A stretch of 64,000 nt of DNA, taken from Pardosa pseudoannulata (lineage: Eukaryota; Arthropoda; Arachnida; Araneae; Lycosidae). The notes under the pieces were generated by a model that was not told the origin of the DNA, did not search any database, and was given only the letters and a program-made list of their open reading frames with translations. The position numbers and the translations under genes were made by a program. The DNA lies in contig CM063499.1 of the NCBI GenBank assembly GCA_032207245.1, positions 76,222,478 through 76,286,477 on the forward strand. Direction: 5' to 3'. Of this stretch, positions 37,201-51,721 are shown piece by piece (the first letter of the stretch is position 1; each line of letters begins with the position of its first letter).

Positions 37201-40200
37201 CCCTATTTTATAAACAAAGTAATTTTGTGATATATATGACATATATATCACAAAATGTATGAAGTGTATAAAATCATTATGGATATAAAGCCATTGTTTT
37301 TTAAGGCTGAACAGTTGCATCTCTGAAGTTATTAGTTTTGTCGATAGAGATAGATCTTTTGGAAATGTCATCTCTAAATCAGAATTGAGTTACTAATGGT
37401 TTATGAAGGTGAATTTAAGTTAATGTCCTGGCCTTCTAATTAGTTTAATATCTTAAACACATTTAGAATATAATGGAATACAAACTCAAACCTCATTAAC
37501 CAAAGTTGTAATAGGATTTACACAATGTGGACATGAAAATTTGGTAAATCTACTTTAAGATATGCTCTAAGGTTTTTCCTTACAGATTTACAATTCATAT
37601 CACAAAGGTCGAGAAACAATAAATGACTTTAAGCAATACAAATGGAAACTTATAACTAGGTTATTAGATGAACATATTCATTTTATAGAATATTCTGATA
37701 ATTATATAAACTTTCTTTATGAATTGAGGTAAACTTTAACTATTTTAGAATTTTCATGGCCACAAAGTTTGAATGTAAGGTTATTGAATACAAATGCTTA
37801 ACAAATCTTAATTTTGACTGATAAAAAGAATAATTTTATATGCAGTAAAGTAGTTTACATTAAACTGGATTAACAAAATAAGGATAGTAGTTAAAAGTAG
37901 TTTACATTAAACTGGATAAACAAAATAAGGATAGTAGTTAAAAGCAAAATTCATAACAGAAAAACTTTTAAAGATAAAGGTAAATACCAACACTAATAAA
38001 ATTACCTGGTGATACAGCATATAACTCATGTATTTTTACTTTTAAAGGCAGTTTATTATACACACATAACAAAATAATATCACTAATAAAAAAATCATGT
38101 ATTAAAAAAAATTACACCAAATAAAATTTAGGGAAAAAGCAGAACTATTAAAATTTTAAGGTACTACATTACTGTATACCACAATCATAAACATCATATT
38201 TTAAATGTGAACAGAAAAATGTATAAAAGGAATTTCTTTAGGTTTAAGAACATAATTTGACAAACATTTAAAATTTAGTAAAAAATACTTAATTGATGCT
38301 TCTTTTAGACTTATTTTTACTAAAACTTTCACATGCAGGTGAATTTTATGAGCTTTCAAAATATTTAGCACATTTACACTAATGCATGATTATAATAACT
38401 TTTTGTTATGACAACACAATCATTTTAAAGAATAAAATAAGACCAATTACCTGATTCTTGCAATTTTGAGCAACATTAAAACCTGTAGAGAACATACTCA
38501 TACCAGGATAATCACTATTACCATAAAGATTTCCAGGAGGGATTGAATTGTCTGATAAATGTTCAGCAAAATTTATATCATCACCTACATTATTATGATG
38601 AACTCTTGGCTGATTTAAATTGATCCCAGACAAACTTTCAGAATCAATCATTGAGCTTTCTTTACTGTTTATAGCATTTAGCTCCACTAGAAAAAGAAAA
38701 TACATAAATAAAGTAACAGGAAACAATAAAACATATTAAGAATTTTTTAAATTGAAATATACAGAAGAGAAAATACTAGCAATACTTACATAAAGCTTCA
38801 TTGAGATTCATATTACATCGCCGCAAGGCGTTTTCAATATCATCTTTCTGTAAACAAAATTATGGATACATAAAATTATATTCATATAAATGAAGCTTAT
38901 AAACTTTTCTCTACTAATATGCAAAACTTAAAATAATTACAAATCTTTTACTCTCAGAGATATAAAACAAAAGTTTATATGTGAATATTATAACTACAAT
39001 ACACACACAAACTCCCTTCTCAACTTTACCCCGTACGCAGCCTGAACGCGAGGCCATCCAATAGATGGCATCACAGAATCTGATCCAAGCATTTCTCATC
39101 AGCAATTTTAAGCTGAACTTAATTTTTTAACTTTTCTTTTCTTAAATTAACTTAATTCAATTGTTATTTTATCTTAACTTATTTCACATTTATTTAATAA
39201 GGCCTTCGGCCAAGGAACTCCAGTCTACCCTCCAATTAGTTTGAGTAATACACACACAAAAAAAAAGAGGAAAAAAATTAAAAAGATTTATTGCAAAACA
39301 ATTTATAAATTTATAAGAAAAAAATAAAAAGTATGTTTAAGGCAAGTTCGTTTATCCTTGAAGTAGTACTTTTACTACTTTCTTTTACAAGTTCTTTTTA
39401 ATTGTGAGGAGTCAATTCATATCTTTAATCATGATCAATGCAGATGATAAGAGTCTTACAAAACAGATCAATTTTAAAATTGGTATAACCAAATTTTAAG
39501 TAAAAAATTAGAATTCCTCTACTTAGAAAATTGACTACAGTTTAGTGTCAGAAAACTCATAAATATTACTATCCTTGTAAGATCATCATATGAAACACAA
39601 ATGTTAGTCTCTAGTTGAATCATTTGAGAATGGTTATTGAATTTTAGAATAAAGGAAAGATAATAAAATATTTACTTTGAAGTTCAACTCAGCCAACAAA
39701 CGAAACTGCTTACTAGCCCATATTAAGTCTTTAGTCAAAGGTTTGGCACTCTATTTAATAAAGAAATACAGTATTAGATGTATATAAATTTAATATAACC
39801 TTATTATTATTTGAAATACTTATATACAGTAGAATCTCAATCCATCTTTTCAAGCAGACAAAATTAAAAGCAATGAATATAAAGATCTGGTAAAATATGT
39901 GACTATGAATTAATTGAAAGTACTTAACATTTAAAAAATATTTAATAATTGTTACCTACTTTACATCAGTGAGGCAGCAAATGAACATTCTATTGCCTCT
40001 ACCTATGCAAATATACTGTTACTTTATAAATGATTTTAATTTGAAATAGCTTCGTATGCTTCAGAAATATTTAGTACCAACTCTGGTAATCTTTACTCTT
40101 TTACTCATCTCTTCTTGGTGCAACAGCCCCTAGGGGGCCAGGGCCTATGGTGCCAGTCTCCATTTTCTAGGCCAAGGACCCTGGGGTGCAAAGCATATGC

Positions 40201-43200
40201 TCCGGTTAGGTGGTCAGCCTTACGCAGAACACCCAGAGTTTAGTTCCCAAGCATGCTTGGTCCTCAGTTTCTCTACCCACTGAAGGGATGAAAGGATGAG
40301 TCAACCTTGTCCAGCCTGGGGATCGAACCTCGGACCTGTGGCAAAGGAACGCGATGCGCTACCCCAATGCCACTGGGCTTCTTACTTTTTTACATCTTTC
40401 TTTATTCTGGTTGTGCATAGGTCCTCAACTATTGTGGCCACTCTAGTTCGTACACAAGTTGTCTCCACCATTAAACAAACTAACAAACAAAAAAAAAGTT
40501 CCTCTGGTCGTTTAGGAAAGACACTTGTGATGAGCAAGAAAAAATTTTTTGTTGTTGTTGTTCATGACCTTGAAACATTCTTATTGGTACAAAAAAGATT
40601 TTATTAATTTTTATAAATTCCTTAAAAATCGTACTTATGAGAAAATAAAGTAACAACAAAATTTTCTCAATGATAGATAGGAAAAATAAAGAATCTGTAA
40701 GAATAACATTTGTTTTCTATGGAATAAAAATTTAGAACAAAATGAATTAAATGATCATGTGGGAATAATAGATTGAGGTTTCACTGTATATTTTACACAA
40801 GCAATAGAGAGTATAAAAAAATTGTTCAAGATGTAAATAACTTTTCTCAAGAACAAGAAAGTATGGTTATCTTCTTTAAAATATACCTAACATATAAAAT
40901 ATATCTAACATTATATATATGTACATATATAATATTAAAAAAGAGAAATTCTTTTTTGGTTATTTAATCAGAATGAAGATAGATCAGTTCAGTATGTTTA
41001 TTTATGCAAAATTATACAGATATAAGTAGTCATAACTAAAAACTAATCAAGTGACATTCAAGAATCATAACATCATTATTTCATAAATGGAGAAGACAAG
41101 GTATTCTTTTATATGAACTATCTTATTTTTTACCTCTAACTGAAAATTATAATTATACAGATAAAGGATGACTATGGGATTCAGAATAAAACAGTCTGAA
41201 TTCTATGATCTGCATGAATATTCAAGTATAAGAAATTTTATTAACAAGCATTTGAATTGGATTCAAAAGTAGTATAAACGATAAAAGGCAAAGATTAAAA
41301 TTTGGTTCACAAAAGTCTTTGATACCTGGTCACAGGAAGCAATATAAATTATATTATATGTTGTACTATTTTCAACTATCTTTAATCTTCAGTTAATATT
41401 GATGGATGCAACAATAATTGAACACTTATATTGCATTTATTCTCAATTCAACAGTTCTACTAAAAGCTGATCTTAATTTAAAATCAAATTATCAAATCAT
41501 TAACATCAACATATCTTTAAAAGACCTGCTAGACATCTGTAAAAGCCTTCTTAAATAAAAAAACAGTTCCATTCTTAAAATTGTCCCATTTTGTTATAAG
41601 TTTACTTGATAATAATTTAAAAATAAATTTTGCTTACTCAATTTTGCTAATATCAAAAATGATGTTTAGCTTTTAATGCCATTGATCATAATATCGTCAT
41701 TTAAATTTGCTATTTAAAATTAAATCTAGCATTTTATAAATTTATCATGCAGTTGAAACAGTTTATTAATTTTTTAAAAAATGCACTTTCATCATTATAT
41801 AAAGTCACTAATTTTTTAGTTATTCAAAATTAAACAAGATAAGAGCTAAACAATCTACCAATCAGCTTATTCAAAAAATACTTTTCTTTACATTATATCA
41901 AGCAATAACAAAACAGATGCTGACCACATTTTTTATTTTTGGTAAATGAACCATATAAATGAATCTAATTTAAATAAAATTAAAAGCTAATAATAGGAAG
42001 AAATGGTAATTAGTATAAATACCTGTTTCAGAGGCCCACCCCATGAACTAGTATCTACTTGGCCGTCAGCCCAATTAGAATTTGAGTTCTTAGACTTGGA
42101 CCCCCAATAACTTCCCATGGGGTGACCTGAATCACTCCAGTTTCCAAAGGCACTATTTGGTGTATTAGGAGTTCCTGGCATACTTTTATCTTGAATGGGG
42201 TTATGAATGTCATCCCAGATTCTGTGTGCAGAAGGTTCACGGTGACTTGAAACTTCCGACCAATTCAAATTTCGATTTATAGTTTGATTTTTCATCCATG
42301 CAGTGTCATTTTTATTTAAATTAGTTCCCACTTGAGGCAGTCTAATCATACCAGGACCAGCATGAGGAGCACATGGATTGTTATTCTGACACATATTACC
42401 AGGAGGCATACCACAGTTAGGCATTTGCTTTGTAGGCGGCATATCTTTCCAATGAGATACTTTGCCTTGATGCACAGGATTGCCCCAAACAGCAGTACCA
42501 TCATCATAATTAGGACCAGATTGACCTGTAGCAGGAGAGGGAGCAGTTTCATCCCAACCAGAGGGAGTCATTTTCTTGTTACCACCTGTCACAGGTGACC
42601 AGTTTCCAAATGAACGATTTGGTTTATGAGCAGCATCTCCCCATGGACCATTACCAGCACCACCACTACCATCTGAAATTAACAGACAATGAAAAGTGAT
42701 TAAGGACTTTCATTCTTTTTTTACTTATACAGATAATTTTACAATCTAAAATTAACAAAACAAATTGTTTAGTATTAAAATTTTAAGAAAGCATGACTTA
42801 ATACTTGACAAAACACTAAAAATATTAACATATAGTATTGTATTTCCCCAAAAATAAACCCTTAAAAAAAAAGGCCCATGCATTATTTTCTATGGTAATT
42901 AGTATATGTATTTTCTCCTAATGTATTAAACCATCAACCAGAGGTTTGGTTTTGGTTTGGAGCGCTATGGTCTACTGTTTTGCACAGAAGGGCTAATGAG
43001 ACCAGAACCTACTGCTTAAAGCCGATACTGAATGGCTACGAGCATCCATGCCATAATGGGATTCGAACCCACAAACTCTAGTACCGATGGTCAGCGACCT
43101 AACCAATCGGCCCATCAACCAGAAGGGTGTCTTAGTGTTGTAAGACCAAGTGCAAATGTGACACACATGTTCATTTCAAACAAACAAATGTGGTTAAGAT

Positions 43201-46200
43201 AAATCTGAATATTCAGTAACCAATGTATCTCACTAGCAAAAGAAAAGAATTTATCTACGAATTGTTCAAAAATGACAATCAGAGTACAACAACCTATGTC
43301 AACAGGTTGATGAGAGATATGCCAAGAAGCATAAGTGTGAATCAGGGCAGCATTCAGTATTTTCTGAAATGGAATATATAGTCTGTGAATGATTTAATGA
43401 CAGAAGAGCAAAATGTTTGCTTGCAGGACTGATACTAAGAATTTGCCTTTGCAATGACACCATAGCTAGATATATTGCCTGACAAATTCAAAGCATTTCA
43501 ACACTGAATGAAAGGCTTTCTTAGGCAATATGAACTGTTTTTGAGAAGATCAACAGCAGTTGCAGTTGGAAGGCACAGAAGTAATTTAACTTTAAGTATT
43601 TCATTGATAGTATCCACTTCTCTAAGTACTAATTCTCAAAAATTATTGCTATAGATGGAATTATATGGTTATGGGTCAAATGTCTCTAACCACAATTGAT
43701 CAGAGGATTACCTCTGCAATATATATTCCTACCACCTGATATGAAAGTGCATGTAATGCACACTTTTTGGAAATTCACCTTAATGGAAGGAAAGCATGCT
43801 CTAATCATCTCTCAGGGCAATATGGAGAAAAATTAACATTTTCAAGTTTTTGAGACTGACAGAGCTTGATATACACAGTAATAAGAAAGGGATTCAATTT
43901 ATTTTAACCACCCAACATGTGACATGGCCAAAAAGGTATATGGAATTCTACCAGCACTCCATTTACTGAAACTGTGAAGACTTTCTTGCAGAAAAAAGAA
44001 TTGATCAAATGATTTCTGCAGCAACAACTGCATACCTCCAAACTTTTATATTGCAATAAATAAGCCATTTTAAAATCACACACAGAATCAATTGACTACA
44101 TTGAAAATAGAATAAGGAGAAAAAAAATCAAAAGTTTAGTTAAGATTAAGTAACAATTATTAGTTAAGATTAAGTCATTACTTGAAAAATGTATGTTATA
44201 AAGTAATAGTGTGGTCAATACTGTATGAACAGGCTAAATGAACAAGAGTTCATTTGAGGAACCTCTTTATGCCATTACCATTCCCCACCAAAACACTTGG
44301 TCTGCAGAATTCAAAAAGTGAGCAAGTAATTTATGATTATTGTTGGTTTATTATGAGTTATTAAATCCAACAGAATTAGATGGCTGGGACATGTTTTCAG
44401 ACGAGCAGATTTGGACCCAGTTAAAAAATTAACTTTTTCAAAGATTGAGGCTACAAGAAGAAGAGGTAGATTAGCAACAAGGTGGTTGGATTGTGTGGAG
44501 AAAGATTTGAAGATCTTTTATTAATAGATGGAGAAACCTAGCAAAAAGTCATGCCGTTTGGAGGAAGCAGACAGAGAAAGCCTTGGCCTGTACCAGGCTG
44601 TACCACTGCTGAAGAAGTTGGTTTATCATATAATAAGATACTAGAGATGAACCTTTTATTTAAAAGACTTATAAGTCAGAAATTCAGGCCAAACAGAAAT
44701 GAATAATGGAAAATCTTAGAAAACATTTAATTTTTAATATACATATAGTTGTAATTTATAATTTAAATCATCATCTCTTAAGTCTTCTTTTATAATCAAA
44801 CTGAACCAGATTATAATTTATAATTATTTTTCTATATTTTTAATAAACATGTACACAGAAACATTTACGGCTTTTTAAACCCATAACAGAGTATAGCTAA
44901 AAATTTGAAAGATTCTTAAATAAAGTACTTGCCTATATTTTTATTCTCATTGGCCAAAGGCAAATGATGTGAGCCAATTTGAAGAGCAGCTGAAACATAA
45001 ATTTAAATAAATACATAGTTTTTAACATGCATTTTCAGGAACTTATATTAACTATACTACATTGAAGATAATTGCATGAACCATATTTGTATGCACATGA
45101 AGTATTTAGGCATCTGATTTTCAAATAAACTATTTAATCCTTTCGTGGGCCATTTATTTCTCACACTTTCAGAACAGAAGTGCTAATTCTATTCAATCAA
45201 TCGAACAATAGATGACGACACAAAACTGAAGTGGCAATTAATCTTCCCCTTGTTATAATAGTAAGGCCAAAATATTATAATGTATTTTGCACTTCCCACA
45301 GGTGTATTTTGTAAAATCATGCAGATGGGAAGTAATCTTCCCAAGGCCCATGAAAGGGTTTAACTACAACTAAACTATTATTTTTTCTTTTAACTCTAAA
45401 AAACAGCAAATAACATTTTTCAAAATCAATAACAAAGAGATAATTATTTATAATGAAAGGTATCACAAGCTAACAAATACATATCTATTATTAAATATCT
45501 CCTATTTCTCATTTAAAAAAATTTGAAAGAAAAAAAAGTCTATAAAACTTTAATATTTAAAGAAAAACAAGACGAGTATTGATTAAGAAAACAAAGACTG
45601 AAAATGTTTTGATTAATATTATTTGATAGTTAGGCAGTATTTTCACGAAATAAATAGGTTGTTAAGACAAACCAAACCTCCAAATTCATAGTAAACAGAT
45701 AATTTTGAGAATTTTTTTTCAGATTTTATATAAAATTACAAATGAAATTATAAAGTTGTCAATTTGTACAATTAAATATACAGCAGAAAAATATCTTTAA
45801 AGTTTCATAAAGAGGAGACAATATTTAAAAATCCAGATTATAACCTTTCAGAAGCATTTGCAACATATTCGAACAGGGTAAATATTGAACTGATAGTGAT
45901 TATTTTTGACAATATAAAAATATTAGAATGAAAACCTATTTTAGAATTTGAAGAAAAGTATAAAAATTTATATCCACATTACAAATTATTGTTATACTGA
46001 TTTTATTAGCTCCAGTTACATAAATTACCATAAAATCATGAAATTGTTTTCAAGTTTAAAATATATTCTTTGAGAAAATAGAAGTGAGAGTGAAAATATA
46101 TTAGTTTAAAATTTTTTAAGTGAAGATATTTTTTATTTGTTTCAATAACAACTTTCAGAAATTTGTGAACAATTGTCAATTTATCGTATCTTTCTCCTTT

Positions 46201-47604
46201 TATTTTTTTCCCATCTTATACATATTATGATCAATTTAGATTTATAAAACTGTTAAACAGGCTTGCAACTGCTGAGGTACTTTCAGAAAGGTGAGAAAAG
46301 TGACAAATAATATAGAATAAGTGACTAAAAAGTGACTAAACATTGAAAAAAAAAAAGCGATTTTTTTCTCCTCTTGATTACAAATGCTATTATTAAGATT
46401 TTTCTATTTATTTTAACTTTAAATCAAATGATTCATGTAAGACATAATTTTAGCATCAAATACAAAAAGGTTTAAAATTTTGTTTAACACAACTCAACAT
46501 TGCTTTTTATCCAAGGAAATCAATAAATTAGATTTGAATACATACAATACATTCATTTTATAATCATAATATTCTGCATATATTAATGATGTTTTGAAAT
46601 ATGTACATAGCTAGATTAGAGTATCTAAACAAAAATTGTGAAAAAAAAAAAAAAAAAGAGAGAAATGTGTGTTTTGACGTAAATTACTTTAATGTATTAA
46701 ATGTACATTTTCAGTACAAATGTAGATTTCAGGAACTTCTTTACAACTTTTTAAAATCTCTAAATTCTGGAAACCATATGACTAATTACATTTTAATAGG
46801 AAAAATAAGATTAGAGCATCCCATTTTTGGTCTTTTATTAAAATATTTTGTTATTAATTCAGATTTTCTTTTTTCAACAACAGACTTTTGCAGTGATACA
46901 CCATGAAAAAAGTGACTGTTTACTTAAAAAAAGTGATCAATTGTAAAAAAAATGATTAAAGGTGAGAAAATGATGGAATTGCAAGCCTGTTAAAAGCATA
47001 GTATATTATAATTACAAGTATGTTTATAAAAACATAAAATAATTTTTCTATTATTGTTTTACACTATTTTTAATTTAAACAAAACAAAATATTAAAATTT
47101 GTCTTATTGGAATTAATAATTGGAAGGGAAAATTTATTTTGTCTAACCTGCCCAGGCACTGAATATTATCTTCTTTTAATAAATTTGAAACAACAGACCA
47201 AAATAATTCGAATTCCTGATAGGAATAATATCAGTTCAATTGCAACACCACCATATATATCAATTTAAAAGGTAATAGGAAAAAAAACACTGAAAAGAAA
47301 TGTTCCTTGATAAGTTGGGTTTATCTTTGAATGGAATGAAAGTTTTGCCATAGAAATCAAAATGTCCAAAGAGACATTTGAAAAAGTGAATGCAGAAAGA
47401 ATGAGTGAAGAAGCTTATGAAAATAGTAACGATGCTCCAACTATTGCAAATTTTAACAAAACAAATGCAGCATTTTTTAGGATTATACTTGTAAACATAT
47501 CAAGCAATTATTTCCTCATTTTATAATAAAACTAATTAATAAAATAACTGAAAAATAAAATCAGTTAACAATTTTTAGTAATATTTTCCAGTTTTATTTC
47601 AATG

Positions 47605-47653
<49 letters not shown>

Positions 47654-50600
47654 TTAAAAATACGTATTTAAAGAGTCCAATACATTTTTAAGGATGTGTT
47701 ATATTTTTCATAGCTTCAAATTAATTTTTAAAAATTCTATTCCAATTTAACATATGCTATTGATACGGCAGATAGCCCTGCTGTAGCTTTAAAGAGATCC
47801 CAGAAACTGAAATTGAGTTATGTAAAAAATGTGATATCTCACTTGCAAGTCCATAAAAAGTTTTTCTTCATTTTTTCGAGAGTCTTAAAAGTGTGACATG
47901 ATTCACATTTAACATATGCTATTGATATGGCTATGGCAGATAGCCTTGTAGCTTTAAAGAGATCCCAGAAACTGAAATTGAGTTATGTAAAAAAAGTGAT
48001 ATCTCACTTGCAAGATCATAAAAAGTTTTTCTTCATTTTCCTGAGAGTCTTAAAAGAGTGATGTCATTCACATTTTACATATGCTATTGATATGGCTATG
48101 GCAGATAGCCCTGCTGTAGCTTTAAAGAGATCCCAGAAACTGAATTGAGTTATGTAAAAAAAGTGATATCTCACTTGTAAGACCATAAAAAGTTTTTCTT
48201 CATTTTCCTGAGAGTCTTAAAAGTGTGACGTCATTCACATTTAACATATGCTATTGATATGGCAGATAGCCCTGCTGTAGCTTCAAAGATATCCCAGAAA
48301 CTGAAATTGAGTTATGTAAAAAAAGTGATATCTCACTTGCAAGACCATAAAAAGTTTTCCTTCATTTTCCTGAGAGTTAAAAGTGTGAGGTCATTCATTA
48401 TATGCATGCATATATATGCACACATACACACACTATATTTATATTAGAGACATATTTTAGAAACAGAATCTGTAAAATCGAGGCATATATTTTAATAATG
48501 TAAAATATTATGTAACATTAACCCATTAAAAAAGAAAATCTTAATGCAGTTCCCCCTTTTGGAACAAATCATAAAAAAGAAAATTTAACTGCTTTATGTT
48601 AGTCATAGGTATTTAGGTATACATTATAAAGATAAATTATATAAAGTAACCATATTAGTTAAATGTAAAGCTATGAATTACTTACATGATTCTCCACCCC
48701 AACCAGGTGGGTTGACGGAGCTGTTTTGATTTCCCCATGATTTACTTTCCACAGAATTAGCTCCCCAAACAGAGTTATTGCTTTCACAATAATAATCTAT
48801 ACTAGGAGGCAATATAACCCCATCATCAAAGTCTTCCTCCTCTTCTTCGCCCCAAGTTCCCCCTATATGTGTTGAAGGAATATGTCCCCATGGCTCACGC
48901 ATCTGAGTCTGTGGTTTCTCACTGGAACTTTTGATGTGATGACGGATATTATTTTCCCAAATTTCAGTACCAGTGCTCGTAGAACTTGTCCATGTGCTAC
49001 CCTCTTTTGGGCTTAAGTGAGGAGAGGAAGGAACATCCCAAGCAGTGTCCTGATTAATTCCCTAAAAAGAAAAGCAAACACACTATATTTTAGAAAAATA
49101 AATAAAGAAAATCTTAAAAATTAAATATATCTAGTTAAGAATGGTAAGTACAGGGTATCTGCCAAATTAAAAATTTTCAAATCCATCACTTTTCATGACT
49201 TTCTCTGATTTAGCAGATCATTTTCCATGACTTTAAAAAGTTTTCGTTAAAAGTATATATGAATAAAACTACTGATGTACATACAAATAAAATATATGCT
49301 TTTAGAGAAATTACAGGAATTTTATCATAAAAAAACTATAAACTTACTTTATCAGTGTTAATAAACTCACATAAAAATAAATTGCTGTATCTACATACCT
49401 AAGCTTAATCATATAGCCATTTTTCAATCCAAATGTTTCCAATTTGAATTCAGGGTACTTTGGTATTATCCAGGTGACCATGAATAATAGACAAATATAA
49501 CCCTATAATGTTTATATACAATATCCCTAAAGATAAACTTATATTTTGTGCAAAAATCTTAACTAATTTTTATTAAAAAATAATTATTATATTAATAAAA
49601 TTTTAATCTACAATTAAGAAAAAAAAAAAAAAAAAAAAACCAGAATAATATACATTTACCCACCCATTAAGCTTTCTTGCTTTGAGTTTCCTTGGTGAAC
49701 AAAGTTTACTTGGCAATAGGGTCAATAGGATAATACATAAATACCAAACTCAGTCACTTCAGTCAAATGACAAGTAAAAATAGAATTAAACAATTTAATG
49801 CTTTTTTTTTTAATGGGTAGTTTAGCAGATCCATGACTTTCCATGACTTTTACTCATTTTGCTTGAAAAATCAAGACTTTCAATGACAAAATTAATCCAT
49901 TGTCTAAATCCATGATTTTCCACGACTTTCCAGGTGCGCGGAAACCATGTAAGTAATATAAAAGTTATGTTAGCAAACTCTGCACCAGTGATGGAAAAAC
50001 TTTTTAACACTAGATTTACAGATGTTGATCATAGACCTATTTTTACTGAAGTGAGCCAATTTGACTCATACAAGAAAATTGAAGTTTTTTGCAAAGAAAA
50101 TAGTTCCAAATTAATTTAAATAAAATGTTTATTATCAAAAAATTTACGGAAAACATTTTTTACATATAAAATCTGTTTTTGAAACACATTTTCCACAAAC
50201 ATTTTTATTTCATTGGTTTCTACATCTGTTTCTTTTGCTTGATTGTTGAACTTACAAATTCTTCTGTGCATCACTAGCATGAATTTCTGTCATTGGAATG
50301 GATGCGTTCCTGACTTCTTCTCTATATTTACTTTATACTATATATATTTATTTTCATATACATTCTATCAGTCAAATTGGCTAAATATACCACATTTGAT
50401 AATGCAAAATGAAGGGGTCTGAGGGGAAGAGGAATGAAAGTTTACATACATTTTATTACTTAACTAAAAACCAATGTATGTTTTTGAAAAGGGATATTAA
50501 AGTTTTATATATATATAGTGATCAATTTTTTCATCTTTAAAATTTTGTTTTTTCTGGAGCACTATGACCTCTTTTTTTGCAACACATGGACTAATATAAG

Positions 50601-51247
50601 ACGAGGACCTACTGCTTAAAGCTGATTCTAAATGACTTTGAACATGCATGCCACAGTGGAATTCGAACCCATGAACTCCAGTACTGAAGATCAGCAGCCT
50701 AACCATTAAGCCATTGTTCAGCCCAGAAAGTTTTGAGATATGTAGACTAAATGCAGAATTTAATAAAAGAATGATATGACTGGACTTATGCATAAATTTT
50801 ACAGTCAAATCATATGTCCTGGAAATTATGGTGTTGCTTTTTAAAACAGGAGCGAGTTTTACTAAGTAAAATGCTAGGTTGGTTAGTAGCAAAAAGGTCT
50901 ACTTTCTGCAAGTTAAAGCCTAATGAAACTAGAATATATTTCTTAATAGTCCATTCCAAATGGCTATAAACATCCATACCAAAAACAGGATTTGAACCTA
51001 AAGACTCTAGTACCAAATAGCAGCATTCTACTGCTAATCAAACTTTCCCAGACTAGATTTCTGGATAAATTGAAAAGATTCAAATGTGTTGGGATTCTTC
51101 TAGTTTCTCTTTCATATAACAAATGTGAGCTTGCTACTCCTACAAAATTTTGAAGGGAACTAACCATACCCTCCATATAGGTATAATATGGATAACTCCC
51201 TGTAATATCAATAAAAGTAAGCACCAAATGTAGTATATATATGTATA

Positions 51248-51313
<66 letters not shown>

Positions 51314-51404
51314 TATACATATATATATATACATATAACATATATATATATACATAAATACATATATATACATATATATATACATAAATACATATATATA
51401 TATG

Positions 51405-51476
<72 letters not shown>

Positions 51477-51483
51477 TATATAC

Positions 51484-51532
<49 letters not shown>

Positions 51533-51689
51533 CATATGTATACATATATATATATATATATACATATATATATACATATACATATACACACACACATATA
51601 TATATATATACATATACACACACACACACACATATATACATATATATATACACATACATATATATACATATATACACACACATACACAC

Positions 51690-51721
<32 letters not shown>

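Noticed and set aside
39000..39110. CpG-containing block with a short minus frame
   Set aside because: A slightly G/C-richer patch next to gawky exon 6; no homology, repeat ends or RNA structure recognised.
42055..42598. Additional frames overlapping gawky exon 4
   Set aside because: Alternative frames of the GW-rich exon; the minus frame with many W motifs is the real one.
46601..46906. 101-codon plus frame
   Set aside because: Lies inside a transposon relic, is lysine/phenylalanine-rich from AT bias, and has no domain.
47745..48400. CRISPR-like array
   Set aside because: Units are directly adjacent with no spacers, and the genome is eukaryotic.
48259..48447. Small protein [10 protein letters not shown]...
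   Set aside because: One unit of a tandem repeat plus microsatellite; no start or splice support. Kept only as a repeat.
50005..50400. Possible TTAA-started element (CACTAGATTTACAG)
   Set aside because: The left end resembles piggyBac but no matching right end with TTAA was found.
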